A stretch of DNA of 64,000 bases. Origin: Caenimonas soli (GTDB lineage: Bacteria; Pseudomonadota; Gammaproteobacteria; Burkholderiales; Burkholderiaceae_C). A program made the translations under genes and the position numbers. Positions 20,337 through 28,079 of this stretch are shown piece by piece; the stretch's first letter is position 1; each line of letters starts with the position of its first letter. The notes under the pieces are model-generated. The model did not search any database, had not been told where the DNA came from, and was given only the letters and a program-made list of their open reading frames with translations. The stretch is from NCBI RefSeq assembly GCF_013155545.1, contig NZ_JABJVV010000008.1:230460-294459 (forward strand), in the 5' to 3' direction.

Positions 20337-20945
20337 ATGCAACAGTTCATTTCCGATCCGCCCGCCTCCAACACCGCGCAGGACGGGCACCTGGCCGATC
20401 TGCTGCGGGCTGCAGCCGACGGCAACGCGCGCGCCTTCGAAACCTTCTACCTCGCCACGGTCCGCCATGCGATGGCCGTGGTGCGCCGCATCGCGGGCAG
20501 CGGCTTGTCCGAAGACATCCTGTCGGACTGTTATTTCCAGGCCTGGCGCGATGCCAACCGGTTCGACCCCGGGCGCGGCAGCGCGCTGGCTTGGCTGCTC
20601 ACCATCGCGCGCAGCCGGGCCCTGGATCGGTTGCGCCAGGAATCGGTGCGCCACGGCGGGCATGCGGCCACGCCCGAATTCGATTCCGACAACGGCCAGC
20701 CCAGCGACGCGCCTGGCCCCGATGAGCTGCTGGAAAGCGTGGAGTCCCGCACCCGCCTGCACGCGGCGCTGGCCCATCTGTCGGCGAGTGAGCGCTGGAT
20801 GCTCGCCCTGGCCTACTTCCGCGACTGCAGCCAGGCTGAAATCGCCACGCTGACCGGCCTTCCGCTGGGCACGGTCAAGTCGCATATCAACCGGGCACAG
20901 CACAAACTGCGCGCGGCTTTGCAAGACGAGAGCGCGCAGCAATAA
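20337..20945 (+). CDS. ECF-type RNA polymerase sigma factor
   Basis: 202-aa sigma factor. Region 2 (FETFYLATVRHAMAVVRRI ... DILSDCYFQAWRDANRFDPGRGSALAWLLTIARSRALD) and region 4 (LAYFRDCSQAEIATLTGLPLGTVKSHINRAQHKLRAAL) are complete. ATG 20337 gives the usual short N-terminus; ATG 20280 is also in frame. It lies 3 bp before a cupin gene, the arrangement of RpoE/ChrR-like pairs that respond to singlet oxygen or organic peroxide. I saw no clear self-target promoter upstream. Confidence 0.9.
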   Translation: MQQFISDPPASNTAQDGHLADLLRAAADGNARAFETFYLATVRHAMAVVRRIAGSGLSEDILSDCYFQAWRDANRFDPGRGSALAWLLTIARSRALDRLRQESVRHGGHAATPEFDSDNGQPSDAPGPDELLESVESRTRLHAALAHLSASERWMLALAYFRDCSQAEIATLTGLPLGTVKSHINRAQHKLRAALQDESAQQ

Positions 20946-20948
20946 ATC

Positions 20949-21413
20949 ATGAGCGACCGTAACCCCCTCCTCGACCCCGACATCGTCGATGCGCTCAGCA
21001 CGGCGCAGCGTCCTGACGACGCCACCGATGCCGCTGCGGTGCAGCGCGTGCGTGCGCGATTGATGCAGCGAATCGCCCAGGATTCCGTTTCGCACCACAT
21101 CGCCATTCCGGCCGACGCCGGCAGCTGGCGCGCCTTCCTGCCCGGCATCGAGCGCAAGGTGCTGCACGAGCGCGAGGGCGTCATGTCCTACCTGCTGAAG
21201 TTTGCTCCGGGCGCCGTGCTTCCCGCGCACCGGCACCCCATCGACGAGGAATGCGTGGTGCTCGAAGGCCGGCTGCGGATCGGCACGCTGGAGCTGGGCC
21301 CGGGCGGCTTCCACATGGTGCGCAAGGACGTGCTCGACGCCGACACCATCAGCGACGAGGGCGCCATCATCTACCTGCGCGGCGCATCCCCGAAGGCTGA
21401 GCACCTGATCTGA
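20949..21413 (+). CDS. ChrR-like cupin, putative partner of the ECF sigma factor
   Basis: 154-aa protein with one cupin barrel: LPAHRHPIDEECVVLEGRLRIG supplies His/His/Glu ligands and GGFHMVRKD the later region. ChrR anti-sigma factors join an N-terminal HxxxCxxC zinc domain to such a cupin; here the N-terminal 60 residues contain no HxxxCxxC motif, so sigma binding is uncertain and it may act only as a sensor. It begins 3 bp after the sigma gene and is surely co-transcribed. Confidence 0.8.
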   Translation: MSDRNPLLDPDIVDALSTAQRPDDATDAAAVQRVRARLMQRIAQDSVSHHIAIPADAGSWRAFLPGIERKVLHEREGVMSYLLKFAPGAVLPAHRHPIDEECVVLEGRLRIGTLELGPGGFHMVRKDVLDADTISDEGAIIYLRGASPKAEHLI

Positions 21414-21524
21414 AACCGGTCGCCCCGCGCCAGCCGCATTTCACTCCCGTTTTCCGGCGTTTCGTCCTATGCCGGTGGCCTGGCCGCGCCCGCGGCGGCA
21501 CAGTGCCACCCAAGGAGAAACGCC

Positions 21525-22508
21525 ATGCAACTCACACCGATCATCGCCATCCACATGACGGCCGCGCTGGGTGCCATCGCCACCGGGCCAGTCGCGCTGT
21601 GGGCTCGCAAGGGCGCCACGCAAAGGCCCAGGCTGCACCGTGCTTTCGGCTATGCCTGGGTCACCCTGATGCTGGTCACCGCCATCTCGGCGCTGTTCAT
21701 CCGCGGCGACCGCCTGCCCAACATCGCCGGCTATTCGCCCATCCACCTGCTGGTGCCAGTCACCCTGTTCGGCCTGTTCGGCTCGTTCTGGTACCTGGCG
21801 CACGGCAACGTCCGCGGGCATCGCCTGGTCATGCAGTGGCTGTATGTCGGCGCCTGCGTGGTTGCCGGTGCCTTCACCCTGCTGCCCGGCCGCTTCCTGG
21901 GCGAACTGATCTGGGTCGAATGGCTCGGCCTGCTCGCCCCTCATGTTCACCCCGCTCCCACATCCACACCTAACCAAGGACCTTCCATGATTGCTCAAAT
22001 CCTCTCCAACACGCCCTTCTGGGTCTGGGGCCTGTTGGCCGCCTTGCTGGCCCTGGGCTTCACCCAGGCTCGCAACCGCACCGCAGGTGTTCCGCGGCTC
22101 GTTCTCATGCCGCTGGGAATGGGAGCGTTCTCGCTCTGGGGCACCATCTCCGCCTTCGGCGCATCGCCCGCCGTGCTGGGAAGCTGGTTCGCCGCCACCG
22201 TCTTGCTGCTGCTTGTCATCACGCAAATGCGCATGCCGGCCGGCGTGAGCTACGACCGCGACACCCGCCAGTTCGCCCTGCCCGGCAGCTGGGTGCCGAT
22301 GGCGCTGATCCTGGGCATCTTCATCACCAAGTACGCCGTCGGCGTGAGCCTGGCCATGCATCCCGACCTCAAGGCCAATGCAAACTTTGTGCTGACGATT
22401 GCCACGGTCTATGGCGTCTTCAGCGGCATCTTCGCGGGCCGCACCGTGCGCCTCCTGCGCCTGGCCATGCGGCCTGCCGCCAACCCCATCCCCGTCCTCA
22501 ACGCCTGA
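21525..22508 (+). CDS. Multi-pass membrane protein, DUF2306-like and DUF6622-like halves in one frame
   Basis: 327-aa membrane protein with two parts. Residues 1-~145 resemble DUF2306 (MTAALGAIATGPVALWARKGATQRPRLHRAFGYAW, four helices). Residues from 155 (MIAQILSNTPFWVWGLLAALLAL) resemble the separate DUF6622 family. An in-frame ATG at 21987, preceded by an AAGGA-like site, could start the second half independently. Either a natural fusion or two genes whose intervening stop was lost. Function unknown. GC-rich core-like sequence; followed by small 2TM genes. Confidence 0.72.
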   Translation: MQLTPIIAIHMTAALGAIATGPVALWARKGATQRPRLHRAFGYAWVTLMLVTAISALFIRGDRLPNIAGYSPIHLLVPVTLFGLFGSFWYLAHGNVRGHRLVMQWLYVGACVVAGAFTLLPGRFLGELIWVEWLGLLAPHVHPAPTSTPNQGPSMIAQILSNTPFWVWGLLAALLALGFTQARNRTAGVPRLVLMPLGMGAFSLWGTISAFGASPAVLGSWFAATVLLLLVITQMRMPAGVSYDRDTRQFALPGSWVPMALILGIFITKYAVGVSLAMHPDLKANANFVLTIATVYGVFSGIFAGRTVRLLRLAMRPAANPIPVLNA

Positions 22509-22519
22509 AGGAGATCCTC

Positions 22520-22813
22520 ATGAACCCCGACAACGCACAAGACCGCGAACTGGAACGCCTGGCCCGCAAGCGCGCCGGCGCCAAGATGGGCTGGTACATC
22601 CATGCCACCGTGTACATCGCCGTGAACCTGCTGTTGGCCCTGCTGTCCGCCATGAGCGACCGCCACTGGGCTGTGTTCCCCGCCTTGGGCTGGGGCATCG
22701 GCCTGGCGGTTCACGGCGTGGTGGTGTTCCTCGTCACCGGCGGCGCCGGCCTGCACGAGCGGCTGGTGCAACGGGAACGCAATCGCCTCACGCTGCAGCG
22801 TGACCCCTGGTAA
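22520..22813 (+). CDS. 2TM domain-containing protein
   Basis: 97-aa protein beginning with a charged helix (RELERLARKRAGAKMGWYIHATVYIAVNLLLALLS) and a second membrane helix (FPALGWGIGLAVHGVVVFLV), the 2TM domain pattern. In other bacteria this domain is attached to LytS-type histidine kinases or encoded beside them, as here. A good AAGGAGAT ribosome-binding site precedes the ATG. Paralogue of the gene at 23,882. Confidence 0.85.
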   Translation: MNPDNAQDRELERLARKRAGAKMGWYIHATVYIAVNLLLALLSAMSDRHWAVFPALGWGIGLAVHGVVVFLVTGGAGLHERLVQRERNRLTLQRDPW

Positions 22814-22824
22814 AAAGCAGCATC

Positions 22825-23853
22825 ATGAAGAAATACCTCTTCACCTGCCTGCTGGCCCTGGCCGCGGTGTGCGCTCAGGCCGGCGTCGGTATCTCCGAAA
22901 TCCCGGGCCTGCCCGGGGACGGGCCGATCACCCTGTACTACCCCACGACGGCCAGCGACCATCCGCAGCGCTTCGGCCCGTTCACCCTCCATCTGGCCCG
23001 CCAGGCCGCGCCCGCTCGGGGCAACAGCCGCCTCATTGTCATTTCCCATGGGTCGGGCGGCTCGCCCTGGGTCCATGCCGATCTCGCCCGTGCGCTGGTC
23101 GAAGCCGGCTTCGTGGTTGCCCTGCCGGAACACCGCGGCGACAACTACAAGGACGCGGCGGATCGCGGCCCGGAGAGCTGGAAGCGGCGGCCGGCCGAAG
23201 TCTCGCGCGCGATCGACGCGGTCGCCCAGGACCCGCGGTTCGCACCCCTGCTGGCTCTCGACAAGGTCGGCATGTACGGCATGTCCGCGGGCGGGCATAC
23301 CGCGCTCAGCCTGGCCGGTGGCCGCTGGTCGCCGGCCCGCTTCACGCAGCACTGCGAAGCCAATATCGCCGACGACTTCCCTTCCTGCGTGGGCCTGATC
23401 ACGCGCCTGAACGGCGGCATCTTCGACGAATTGAAGATCAAGGTGGCGCTGGGCGTGCTGCGCCAACGGTTCGACGACGCCACCTGGTACACCCACGACG
23501 ATCCGCGCATACGGGCTATCGTCGCGGGGGTGCCGGCCGCGGCGGACTTCGACCACTCCTCGCTGGCGACGCCGCGCGTGCCGCTGGGCCTGGTCACCGT
23601 GGGACAGGACAAATGGCTGTCGCCCCGGTTTCACAGCGGCGCGGTACTCAAGGCCTGCAAGACCTGCGAGCTGGTCGCCGACCTGCCCAGCGCGGGCCAC
23701 GGCGCCCTGCTGTCACCGCCCCCGCCTGCCGATCGCCTGGGCGAAATTGCCGCCGATCTGCTGGCAGACCCGTCCGGTTTCGACCGGGGCGCGCTGATGC
23801 CGCAGGTCGACCGGCAGATCGTGGTCTTCATGAAGAAGCATTTGCTCCCCTAG
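22825..23853 (+). CDS. Secreted dienelactone hydrolase-like protein
   Basis: 342-aa protein with a signal peptide (MKKYLFTCLLALAAVCAQA). Alpha/beta-hydrolase motifs: VISHGSGGSPWVHADLARAL, nucleophile elbow GMSAGGHTAL (with Ser) and a late SAGHGALLSP containing the probable catalytic His. Likely exported; it resembles predicted dienelactone hydrolase-family or lipoprotein signal hydrolases, substrate unknown. It starts 11 bp after the 2TM gene. Confidence 0.82.
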   Translation: MKKYLFTCLLALAAVCAQAGVGISEIPGLPGDGPITLYYPTTASDHPQRFGPFTLHLARQAAPARGNSRLIVISHGSGGSPWVHADLARALVEAGFVVALPEHRGDNYKDAADRGPESWKRRPAEVSRAIDAVAQDPRFAPLLALDKVGMYGMSAGGHTALSLAGGRWSPARFTQHCEANIADDFPSCVGLITRLNGGIFDELKIKVALGVLRQRFDDATWYTHDDPRIRAIVAGVPAAADFDHSSLATPRVPLGLVTVGQDKWLSPRFHSGAVLKACKTCELVADLPSAGHGALLSPPPPADRLGEIAADLLADPSGFDRGALMPQVDRQIVVFMKKHLLP

Positions 23854-23881
23854 AATGGTCATGTCGCACCCAAGCATCACC

Positions 23882-24172
23882 ATGAAACTGTCCCACGAAG
23901 AAATCGAACGCCTGGCGCACAAGCGCGCCGGGGCCAAACTCGGCTGGTACGTTCACGCGGCACTGTACGTGGTGGTCAATGTATTGATCTTCGGCATCTC
24001 GCAATACGGCTTGGGCCACCGGCCCTGGTCGGTGTACCCACTGCTGGGCTGGGGAGTGGGGCTGGCGCTGCATGGCATCTCGGTGTTCCTGCTGGGTGCC
24101 GGCACCGGCCTGCGCGAGGACTTGGTGAAACGCGAGCGCGAGCGGCTGCGGCAGCGGCACGATGGCTCGTGA
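23882..24172 (+). CDS. 2TM domain-containing protein
   Basis: 96-aa protein (MKLSHEEIERLAHKRAGAKLGWYVHAALYVVVNVLIFGI, then LGWGVGLALHGISVFLLGAG), close paralogue of the 22,520 gene. Two membrane helices and a basic C-terminal tail (RERERLRQR). An ATG at 23855 is also in frame. It overlaps or abuts the histidine kinase gene, which suggests the 2TM protein works with the LytS-type kinase at the membrane; that is an inference from context. Confidence 0.83.
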   Translation: MKLSHEEIERLAHKRAGAKLGWYVHAALYVVVNVLIFGISQYGLGHRPWSVYPLLGWGVGLALHGISVFLLGAGTGLREDLVKRERERLRQRHDGS

Positions 24173-24182
24173 AGCACCCTCG

Positions 24183-25226
24183 ATGAAGATCGACTGGATC
24201 GCCACACTGCGGCACATGCTGCAAGTGCTGGCGTTCTGCCTGGTGGTCGCCACCATCCAATACGGCTTCCAGCCCGAACGGCCCTACGGCCCTAACGTGG
24301 TTTATTCGCTGTTCATCGGCACCATCATCTGGGCCGTGATCGACCTGGGCCGCCACCTGTTCCCGTCCAGCGCCGAAACCGGCTGGCCGCAGGGCTTGGC
24401 CGGGCTCGGCCTGGTGGTCGGTGGCATCGTGGCGGGCTACCTGCTGGGCACCACCATCGCCACCCAGCTGTGCATCTATTACGGCTGGTTCCCCGCCGGG
24501 GCTCCCGATCCCGACAGCAACCAATGGCGCACCTCGATCCTCATTACGGGGTTGGCGGGCATTGCCGGAACCTTCTACTTCTACAGCATCAACAAGAGCG
24601 CCTACCTGCAGCGCAAGATGGGTGAGGCGCACGAGCATGCGAACGAGGCGCGGCTGAAGCTGCTCGAGGCCCAGCTCGATCCGCACATGCTGTTCAACAC
24701 TCTGGCCAACCTGCGCGCCCTGATCGGCACAGACCCGAACCGTGCCCAGCAGATGCTGGACCTCATGATTGCCTTTCTGCGCGCCACCTTGAACGGCTCG
24801 CGCGCCACCACCCACACGCTGCAGGCCGAGTTCGACCGGCTGCGCGACTACCTCGAGCTGATGGCCATCCGCATGGGCCCGCGCCTGTGGTTCTTGCTGC
24901 ATCTGCCGCCCGAGCTCGCCCAGCACCCGGTGCCGGCGCTGCTGCTGCAGCCGATCGTGGAAAACAGCATCCAGCACGGCCTGGAGCCCAAGGTGGCGGG
25001 CGGGCGTGTGTTGGTGAGCGCCCGTCGGGAGGCCGGCCAACTGGTGCTGGAGGTGGTGGACACCGGCGTGGGGCCTTCGATGCCGCCCGAAGAGACCACG
25101 GGCTTTGGCATGACCCAGGTGCGCGAACGCCTGGCCGCCTTGTATGGCACCAACGCCAGCTTCGATTTTGCAACCCAGCTCGGTGGTGGCTCGCGTACGA
25201 CGATTCGCTTGCCGCTCCAACCGTGA
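24183..25226 (+). CDS. LytS-type sensor histidine kinase
   Basis: 347-aa kinase. N-terminal four membrane helices (to ~145), then the His_kinase domain LLEAQLDPHMLFNTLANLRALI with the phospho-acceptor His, and HATPase LLLQPIVENSIQHGLEPKV ... GVGPSMPPEETTGFGMTQVRERL. An ATG at 24162 is in frame and would overlap the preceding 2TM gene by 11 bp. It overlaps the response regulator start (GTGA), so both are translated together. Signal unknown. Confidence 0.9.
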   Translation: MKIDWIATLRHMLQVLAFCLVVATIQYGFQPERPYGPNVVYSLFIGTIIWAVIDLGRHLFPSSAETGWPQGLAGLGLVVGGIVAGYLLGTTIATQLCIYYGWFPAGAPDPDSNQWRTSILITGLAGIAGTFYFYSINKSAYLQRKMGEAHEHANEARLKLLEAQLDPHMLFNTLANLRALIGTDPNRAQQMLDLMIAFLRATLNGSRATTHTLQAEFDRLRDYLELMAIRMGPRLWFLLHLPPELAQHPVPALLLQPIVENSIQHGLEPKVAGGRVLVSARREAGQLVLEVVDTGVGPSMPPEETTGFGMTQVRERLAALYGTNASFDFATQLGGGSRTTIRLPLQP

Positions 25227-26026
25227 CCACTGCTGCCACCGCCTTGATTGCGGAGGACGAGCCGCTGCTGGCGCAGGCCCTGCGCTCGGAGTTGGCCCGT
25301 GCCTGGCCCGAACTCAGCATCGCCGCCACGGTGGGCGACGGCGCCTCGGCGGTCACGCAGGCGCTCGCGCTCACGCCCGACGTGCTCTTCTTCGACATTC
25401 GGATGCCCGGCCAAAGCGGCCTGGAAGCCGCCGTGGAACTGGCCGAGGAGTGGCCGCACGACAGACCCTTCCCGGCGTTGGTCTTCGTCACCGCCTACGA
25501 CCAGTACGCCGTGCAGGCCTTCGAAACGCAGGCGGTGGACTATGTGCTCAAGCCGGTGCAGGCCGCGCGGCTGCAAAAGACGGTAGCCAAGGTGCAGGAC
25601 TTGTTGGCGCGGCGCGGCCAGGGTGCGGGCGACTTCGAGGCCACGCTGGGCCAGCTGCGCAATCTGCTCGGCTCGGTCCAGGCCCCTGCCCCGGCGCAGG
25701 GGCCGATAAAGCTGATCCAGGTCAGCGTGGGCACCAGCATCCGCATGGTGCCGGTCGAAGAGGTGCTGTACTTCGAAGCCGCCGACAAGTACGTGCGCGT
25801 GCTCACCGAAGGCCACGAGTACCTGATCCGCACGCCACTGAAGGAACTGCTTCCGCAACTGGACGCCCAGCGCTTCTGGCAGGTGCATCGCGGCACCGTC
25901 GTGCGGGCCGACGCCATCGAGAGCGTCACGCGCGACGAAGCGGGAAAGCTCCACCTAAGCTTGCGCGGGCGCAATGAAAAGCTGCCGGTGAGCCGGCTCT
26001 ACGCGCATCTTTTTCGGGCGATGTGA
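25223..26026 (+). CDS. LytTR-type response regulator
   Basis: 267-aa regulator. Receiver domain with acidic pocket EDE (11-13), phospho-acceptor Asp58 (VLFFDIRMPG), TAYDQYAVQAF and Lys in YVLKPV; C-terminal LytTR DNA-binding domain from ~165 (LIQVSVGTSIRMVPVEEVLYFEAADKYVRV ... FWQVHRGTVVRADAIE). The GTG at 25223 overlaps the kinase stop codon; no good ATG is near. Partner of the LytS kinase upstream. Confidence 0.92.
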   Translation: MTTAATALIAEDEPLLAQALRSELARAWPELSIAATVGDGASAVTQALALTPDVLFFDIRMPGQSGLEAAVELAEEWPHDRPFPALVFVTAYDQYAVQAFETQAVDYVLKPVQAARLQKTVAKVQDLLARRGQGAGDFEATLGQLRNLLGSVQAPAPAQGPIKLIQVSVGTSIRMVPVEEVLYFEAADKYVRVLTEGHEYLIRTPLKELLPQLDAQRFWQVHRGTVVRADAIESVTRDEAGKLHLSLRGRNEKLPVSRLYAHLFRAM

Positions 26027-26192
26027 CGACCTCCCGGGCGCAGGCACCCTCCTCCAGTGCCGCCGGGATCTGGCTGGACCCTATGCCCAGGTCGGCCAGC
26101 TCGCGGCTCGACATCGCCCGCAGCTGCGCTTCGTGCAAGCGCTGGGGGTTTCTGCCCAAGCCCATCAGGTTCAACAGTGTTTGCAAGTTCAT
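25926..26192 (-). CDS. DUF1127 (YjiS-like) domain protein
   Basis: 88-aa predicted protein whose first ~50 residues carry the DUF1127 pattern (QLRAMSSRELADLGIGSSQIPAALEEG). The 3' third runs antisense through the end of the response regulator gene by 101 bp and is not conserved-looking, so the functional part is the N-terminal half. In Burkholderiales DUF1127 genes are often divergent from a LysR regulator, and here a truncated LysR start lies on the other side. Confidence 0.65.
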   Translation of the reverse strand: MNLQTLLNLMGLGRNPQRLHEAQLRAMSSRELADLGIGSSQIPAALEEGACAREVVTSPEKDARRAGSPAAFHCARASLGGAFPLRRA

Positions 26193-26262
26193 GCCCTCAT
26201 GGTGGGCGCTACACTGCTATTTGTGAAGTTGAGATTTCTGATTCCACTTATCAGCATTCCTG

Positions 26263-26303
26263 ATGCGTGAACTAAACCTGGACCAGCTGCGAACTTTGGT
26301 TGC
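26263..26303 (+). pseudogene. LysR-family regulator, 5' fragment cut by transposon insertion
   Basis: ATG at 26263 opens MRELNLDQLRTLVAV, the start of a LysR-type helix-turn-helix domain. After about 14-16 codons the frame runs into the transposon end and the family similarity stops. The rest of the gene is not in the window. It was divergent from the DUF1127 gene, so the insertion probably inactivated a local regulator. Confidence 0.7.
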
Positions 26304-26372
26304 TGTTCTGGTCAATTACAGTCGCGGACTGACAATTAAAGTCACGGACTCACGATTAAAGTCCCGGACATC
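26304..26372. repeat. Tn7-like transposon left end with three TnsB-type binding sites
   Basis: The end begins TGTTCTGG and is followed by three tandem 20-bp units at 26313-26332, 26333-26352 and 26353-26372: CAATTACAGTCGCGGACTGA, CAATTAAAGTCACGGACTCA, CGATTAAAGTCCCGGACATC. They resemble the GACAATAAAGTC core of Tn7 TnsB sites. GTTGC at 26299-26303 is the candidate 5-bp target duplication, but its partner copy is not visible. Confidence 0.8.
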
Positions 26373-27276
26373 TTCCGAGGGGCCCTCGCGTTCCGCGACT
26401 TTGCGACAATAAGCCGGGGTGAATGCTGCCCTAGAGAGCAGTGAGTCAAGCTCGCGGTCGCTTCTATAAAGCGCTGCAAGCAGAACACACACTAATTCCG
26501 TACGGCGGCGGTTCCCAAGAAATGAACTCGAATCGAATGCCGGGTCCCGCTCACCGGCCGATTTGAAACGCCAGCTGGGATAAAAGCTCTCCAGCCAGGG
26601 CCTTGGCGTTCTAGCGAGAACTGCGTCGGAGAACATCGGTCGCTTAGCTTGAGGCGCCTCTTTGAGTCGTGGAAGGCCGAGCTTTTTCGCTTTTGCGAAG
26701 AGATATCGATAGAAAAGCCAGCGGTCGGCGCACTTTCGATGAAACAGGCAGTCGCAGGCGTGGAAATACCTGCGGAAGAAATTTTGCTCCTCCCTCGAAA
26801 ACTTGGCCCAAGACTGCCAGCCGCTAACAATCTCGCCTCGTCCGCCGTATAAGTCAGCATGCGACTCGGCGACCAGGAGCGGCTGAAAGTCGTGTTTCGC
26901 GCACCAATAGATGCCATCCAGCTGGTGTAGCCTGCGCGCGTAGGATCTGCCGCGAACGCTCCAGTCCTCGCGTGCACAAATGGGGCAAAAGTTAAGCTTT
27001 CGCGAAATTAGCGCTCTGTCGCTGAGCACGGAACTTTTGGTCGCACGAACGAAAAGGGGCCTCGGTATGCTTCAGGACGAAATCATCAAGCCCATTCCCG
27101 GAAACGGCCGCCAGCAGGCTGATGATCCTGGCTTCAGGTAACTGTGATTTCGTTGGCCAGTTGAGCACCGCTTCGGCATATGCAAGCGCCGCGGCTTCGC
27201 GTTGTCCGTTCATAAGGACAAAGTCACCGAGATAGCTTCCCGCTATTTCCTCTGGCAGGATCCGCGGCCTGTACAC
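26316..27276 (-). pseudogene. tniQ: TniQ/TnsD-family targeting protein, frameshifted
   Basis: Two minus-strand frames together make one ~320-aa TniQ. The 5' part (27276-26992) holds the N-terminal segment ending in LKHTEAPFRSCDQKF; the 3' part (open from 27029) continues with the zinc-finger block NFCPICAREDW ... GIYWCAKHDFQP. Their junction at ~26,992-27,029 needs a frame change, so the gene is broken, uses programmed frameshifting, or has a sequence error. The last ~15 codons are made of the transposon-end repeats. TniQ proteins recruit TnsC to target DNA. It lies 10 bp behind the xre gene. Confidence 0.72.
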
Positions 27277-27286
27277 ATCGAGCCCC

Positions 27287-27619
27287 CTAGGGGTTTTCCC
27301 GCAGCACCGAAAGCGTCCGAATCACTGCAGCTAGCGCGCAGGCGTGTCGAGGAGTGCCATCCCACGTTTCTGCGAGCGCGCTCATCAACTCCCGATTCTT
27401 CGCGACCGATGCGCGTCCAGCTGTACGGCCTCGAGAGCCAAATACATATCTGCATATTTTTTCTAGGCTCTGTCCCGCCTTCTTGCCTTTACCCGAGAGT
27501 ATCCGGCTGACCTGGCCCTGGCTAAGGCCAACGGCTTTTGCTATTTGCGTTTGGGAGAGCTTAAGCCGCTTCGCATGTTGAGCTAGCGCGGCGGGAGCAA
27601 CATGAGCTGCATAGTCCAC
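27287..27619 (-). CDS. XRE-family helix-turn-helix regulator of the transposon
   Basis: 110-aa protein with an N-terminal HTH (LSQTQIAKAVGLSQGQVSRILSGKGKKAG, ~20-50) and an unassigned C-terminal half. It is first in a minus-strand pair with tniQ1 and divergent from tnsA across ~460 bp, a good position to repress the transposition genes. The operator is inferred (see 27,718-27,749). Confidence 0.82.
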   Translation of the reverse strand: MDYAAHVAPAALAQHAKRLKLSQTQIAKAVGLSQGQVSRILSGKGKKAGQSLEKICRYVFGSRGRTAGRASVAKNRELMSALAETWDGTPRHACALAAVIRTLSVLRENP

Positions 27620-27717
27620 TTTGAATATTCCTCATGCATATACACATACCTAATGCAAGTTGAGAGCTTTTCAAGCAAGACTAGCCCAAATCCGGCGAAA
27701 TTCAAAGTCCAAATAAC

Positions 27718-27749
27718 TCAGTTTGCATAGTTATCAACCTACAAACTGA
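27718..27749. promoter_or_regulatory. Inverted repeat in the xre-tnsA divergent gap (operator candidate)
   Basis: A perfect 8-bp inverted repeat, TCAGTTTG / CAAACTGA, with 16 bp between, and a third half-site CAGTTTG at 27798-27804. The AT-rich gap between the divergent xre and tnsA genes has no other clear gene. Binding by the XRE protein is an inference from position. Confidence 0.4.
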
Positions 27750-27941
27750 AGACAACGAAAACTATTTAAATCTCAAGCACTTACGGCCAGAAAAAAGCAG
27801 TTTGAGTAGAGACCTCTCCACTGCAATACTGCGCCCTGACGAAGAACTAGCGGTCGCTAAGGACCGGTTAGATATTGCTAGGGCTCTTGGAGCTAGACGC
27901 CAGCGCGTGTCATATCGCGCCGCAAAGAGAAAGGGCCAACG

Positions 27942-28058
27942 ATGTACAAGATCGTTGGCCCAAGTACCTTCATCTCAGAAGGCGGGACGTTTGAATGTCA
28001 CCGAACTCTAACCACGTTTGAACCCGTGGTCAAGTCCCGCTTTTCAGTCCATTTCTGA
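27942..28058 (+). CDS. Possible 38-aa leader ORF before tnsA
   Basis: ATG at 27942, preceded by AGAAAGGG, opens a 38-codon frame (MYKIVGPSTFISEGGTFECH ...) that stops 21 bp before the tnsA ATG. No family is recognised and it may be chance. It overlaps a small inverted repeat (CCACG...CGTGG, ~28,011-28,028), so a regulatory leader is another reading. Confidence 0.25.
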   Translation: MYKIVGPSTFISEGGTFECHRTLTTFEPVVKSRFSVHF

Positions 28059-28079
28059 ACAAGGATGGAGGACGAAACC

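Noticed and set aside
19668..21404. 578-codon minus-strand frame over the sigma factor and cupin genes
   Set aside because: Only its last 158 codons have a recognised fold (SRPBCC). The rest is antisense to conserved genes.
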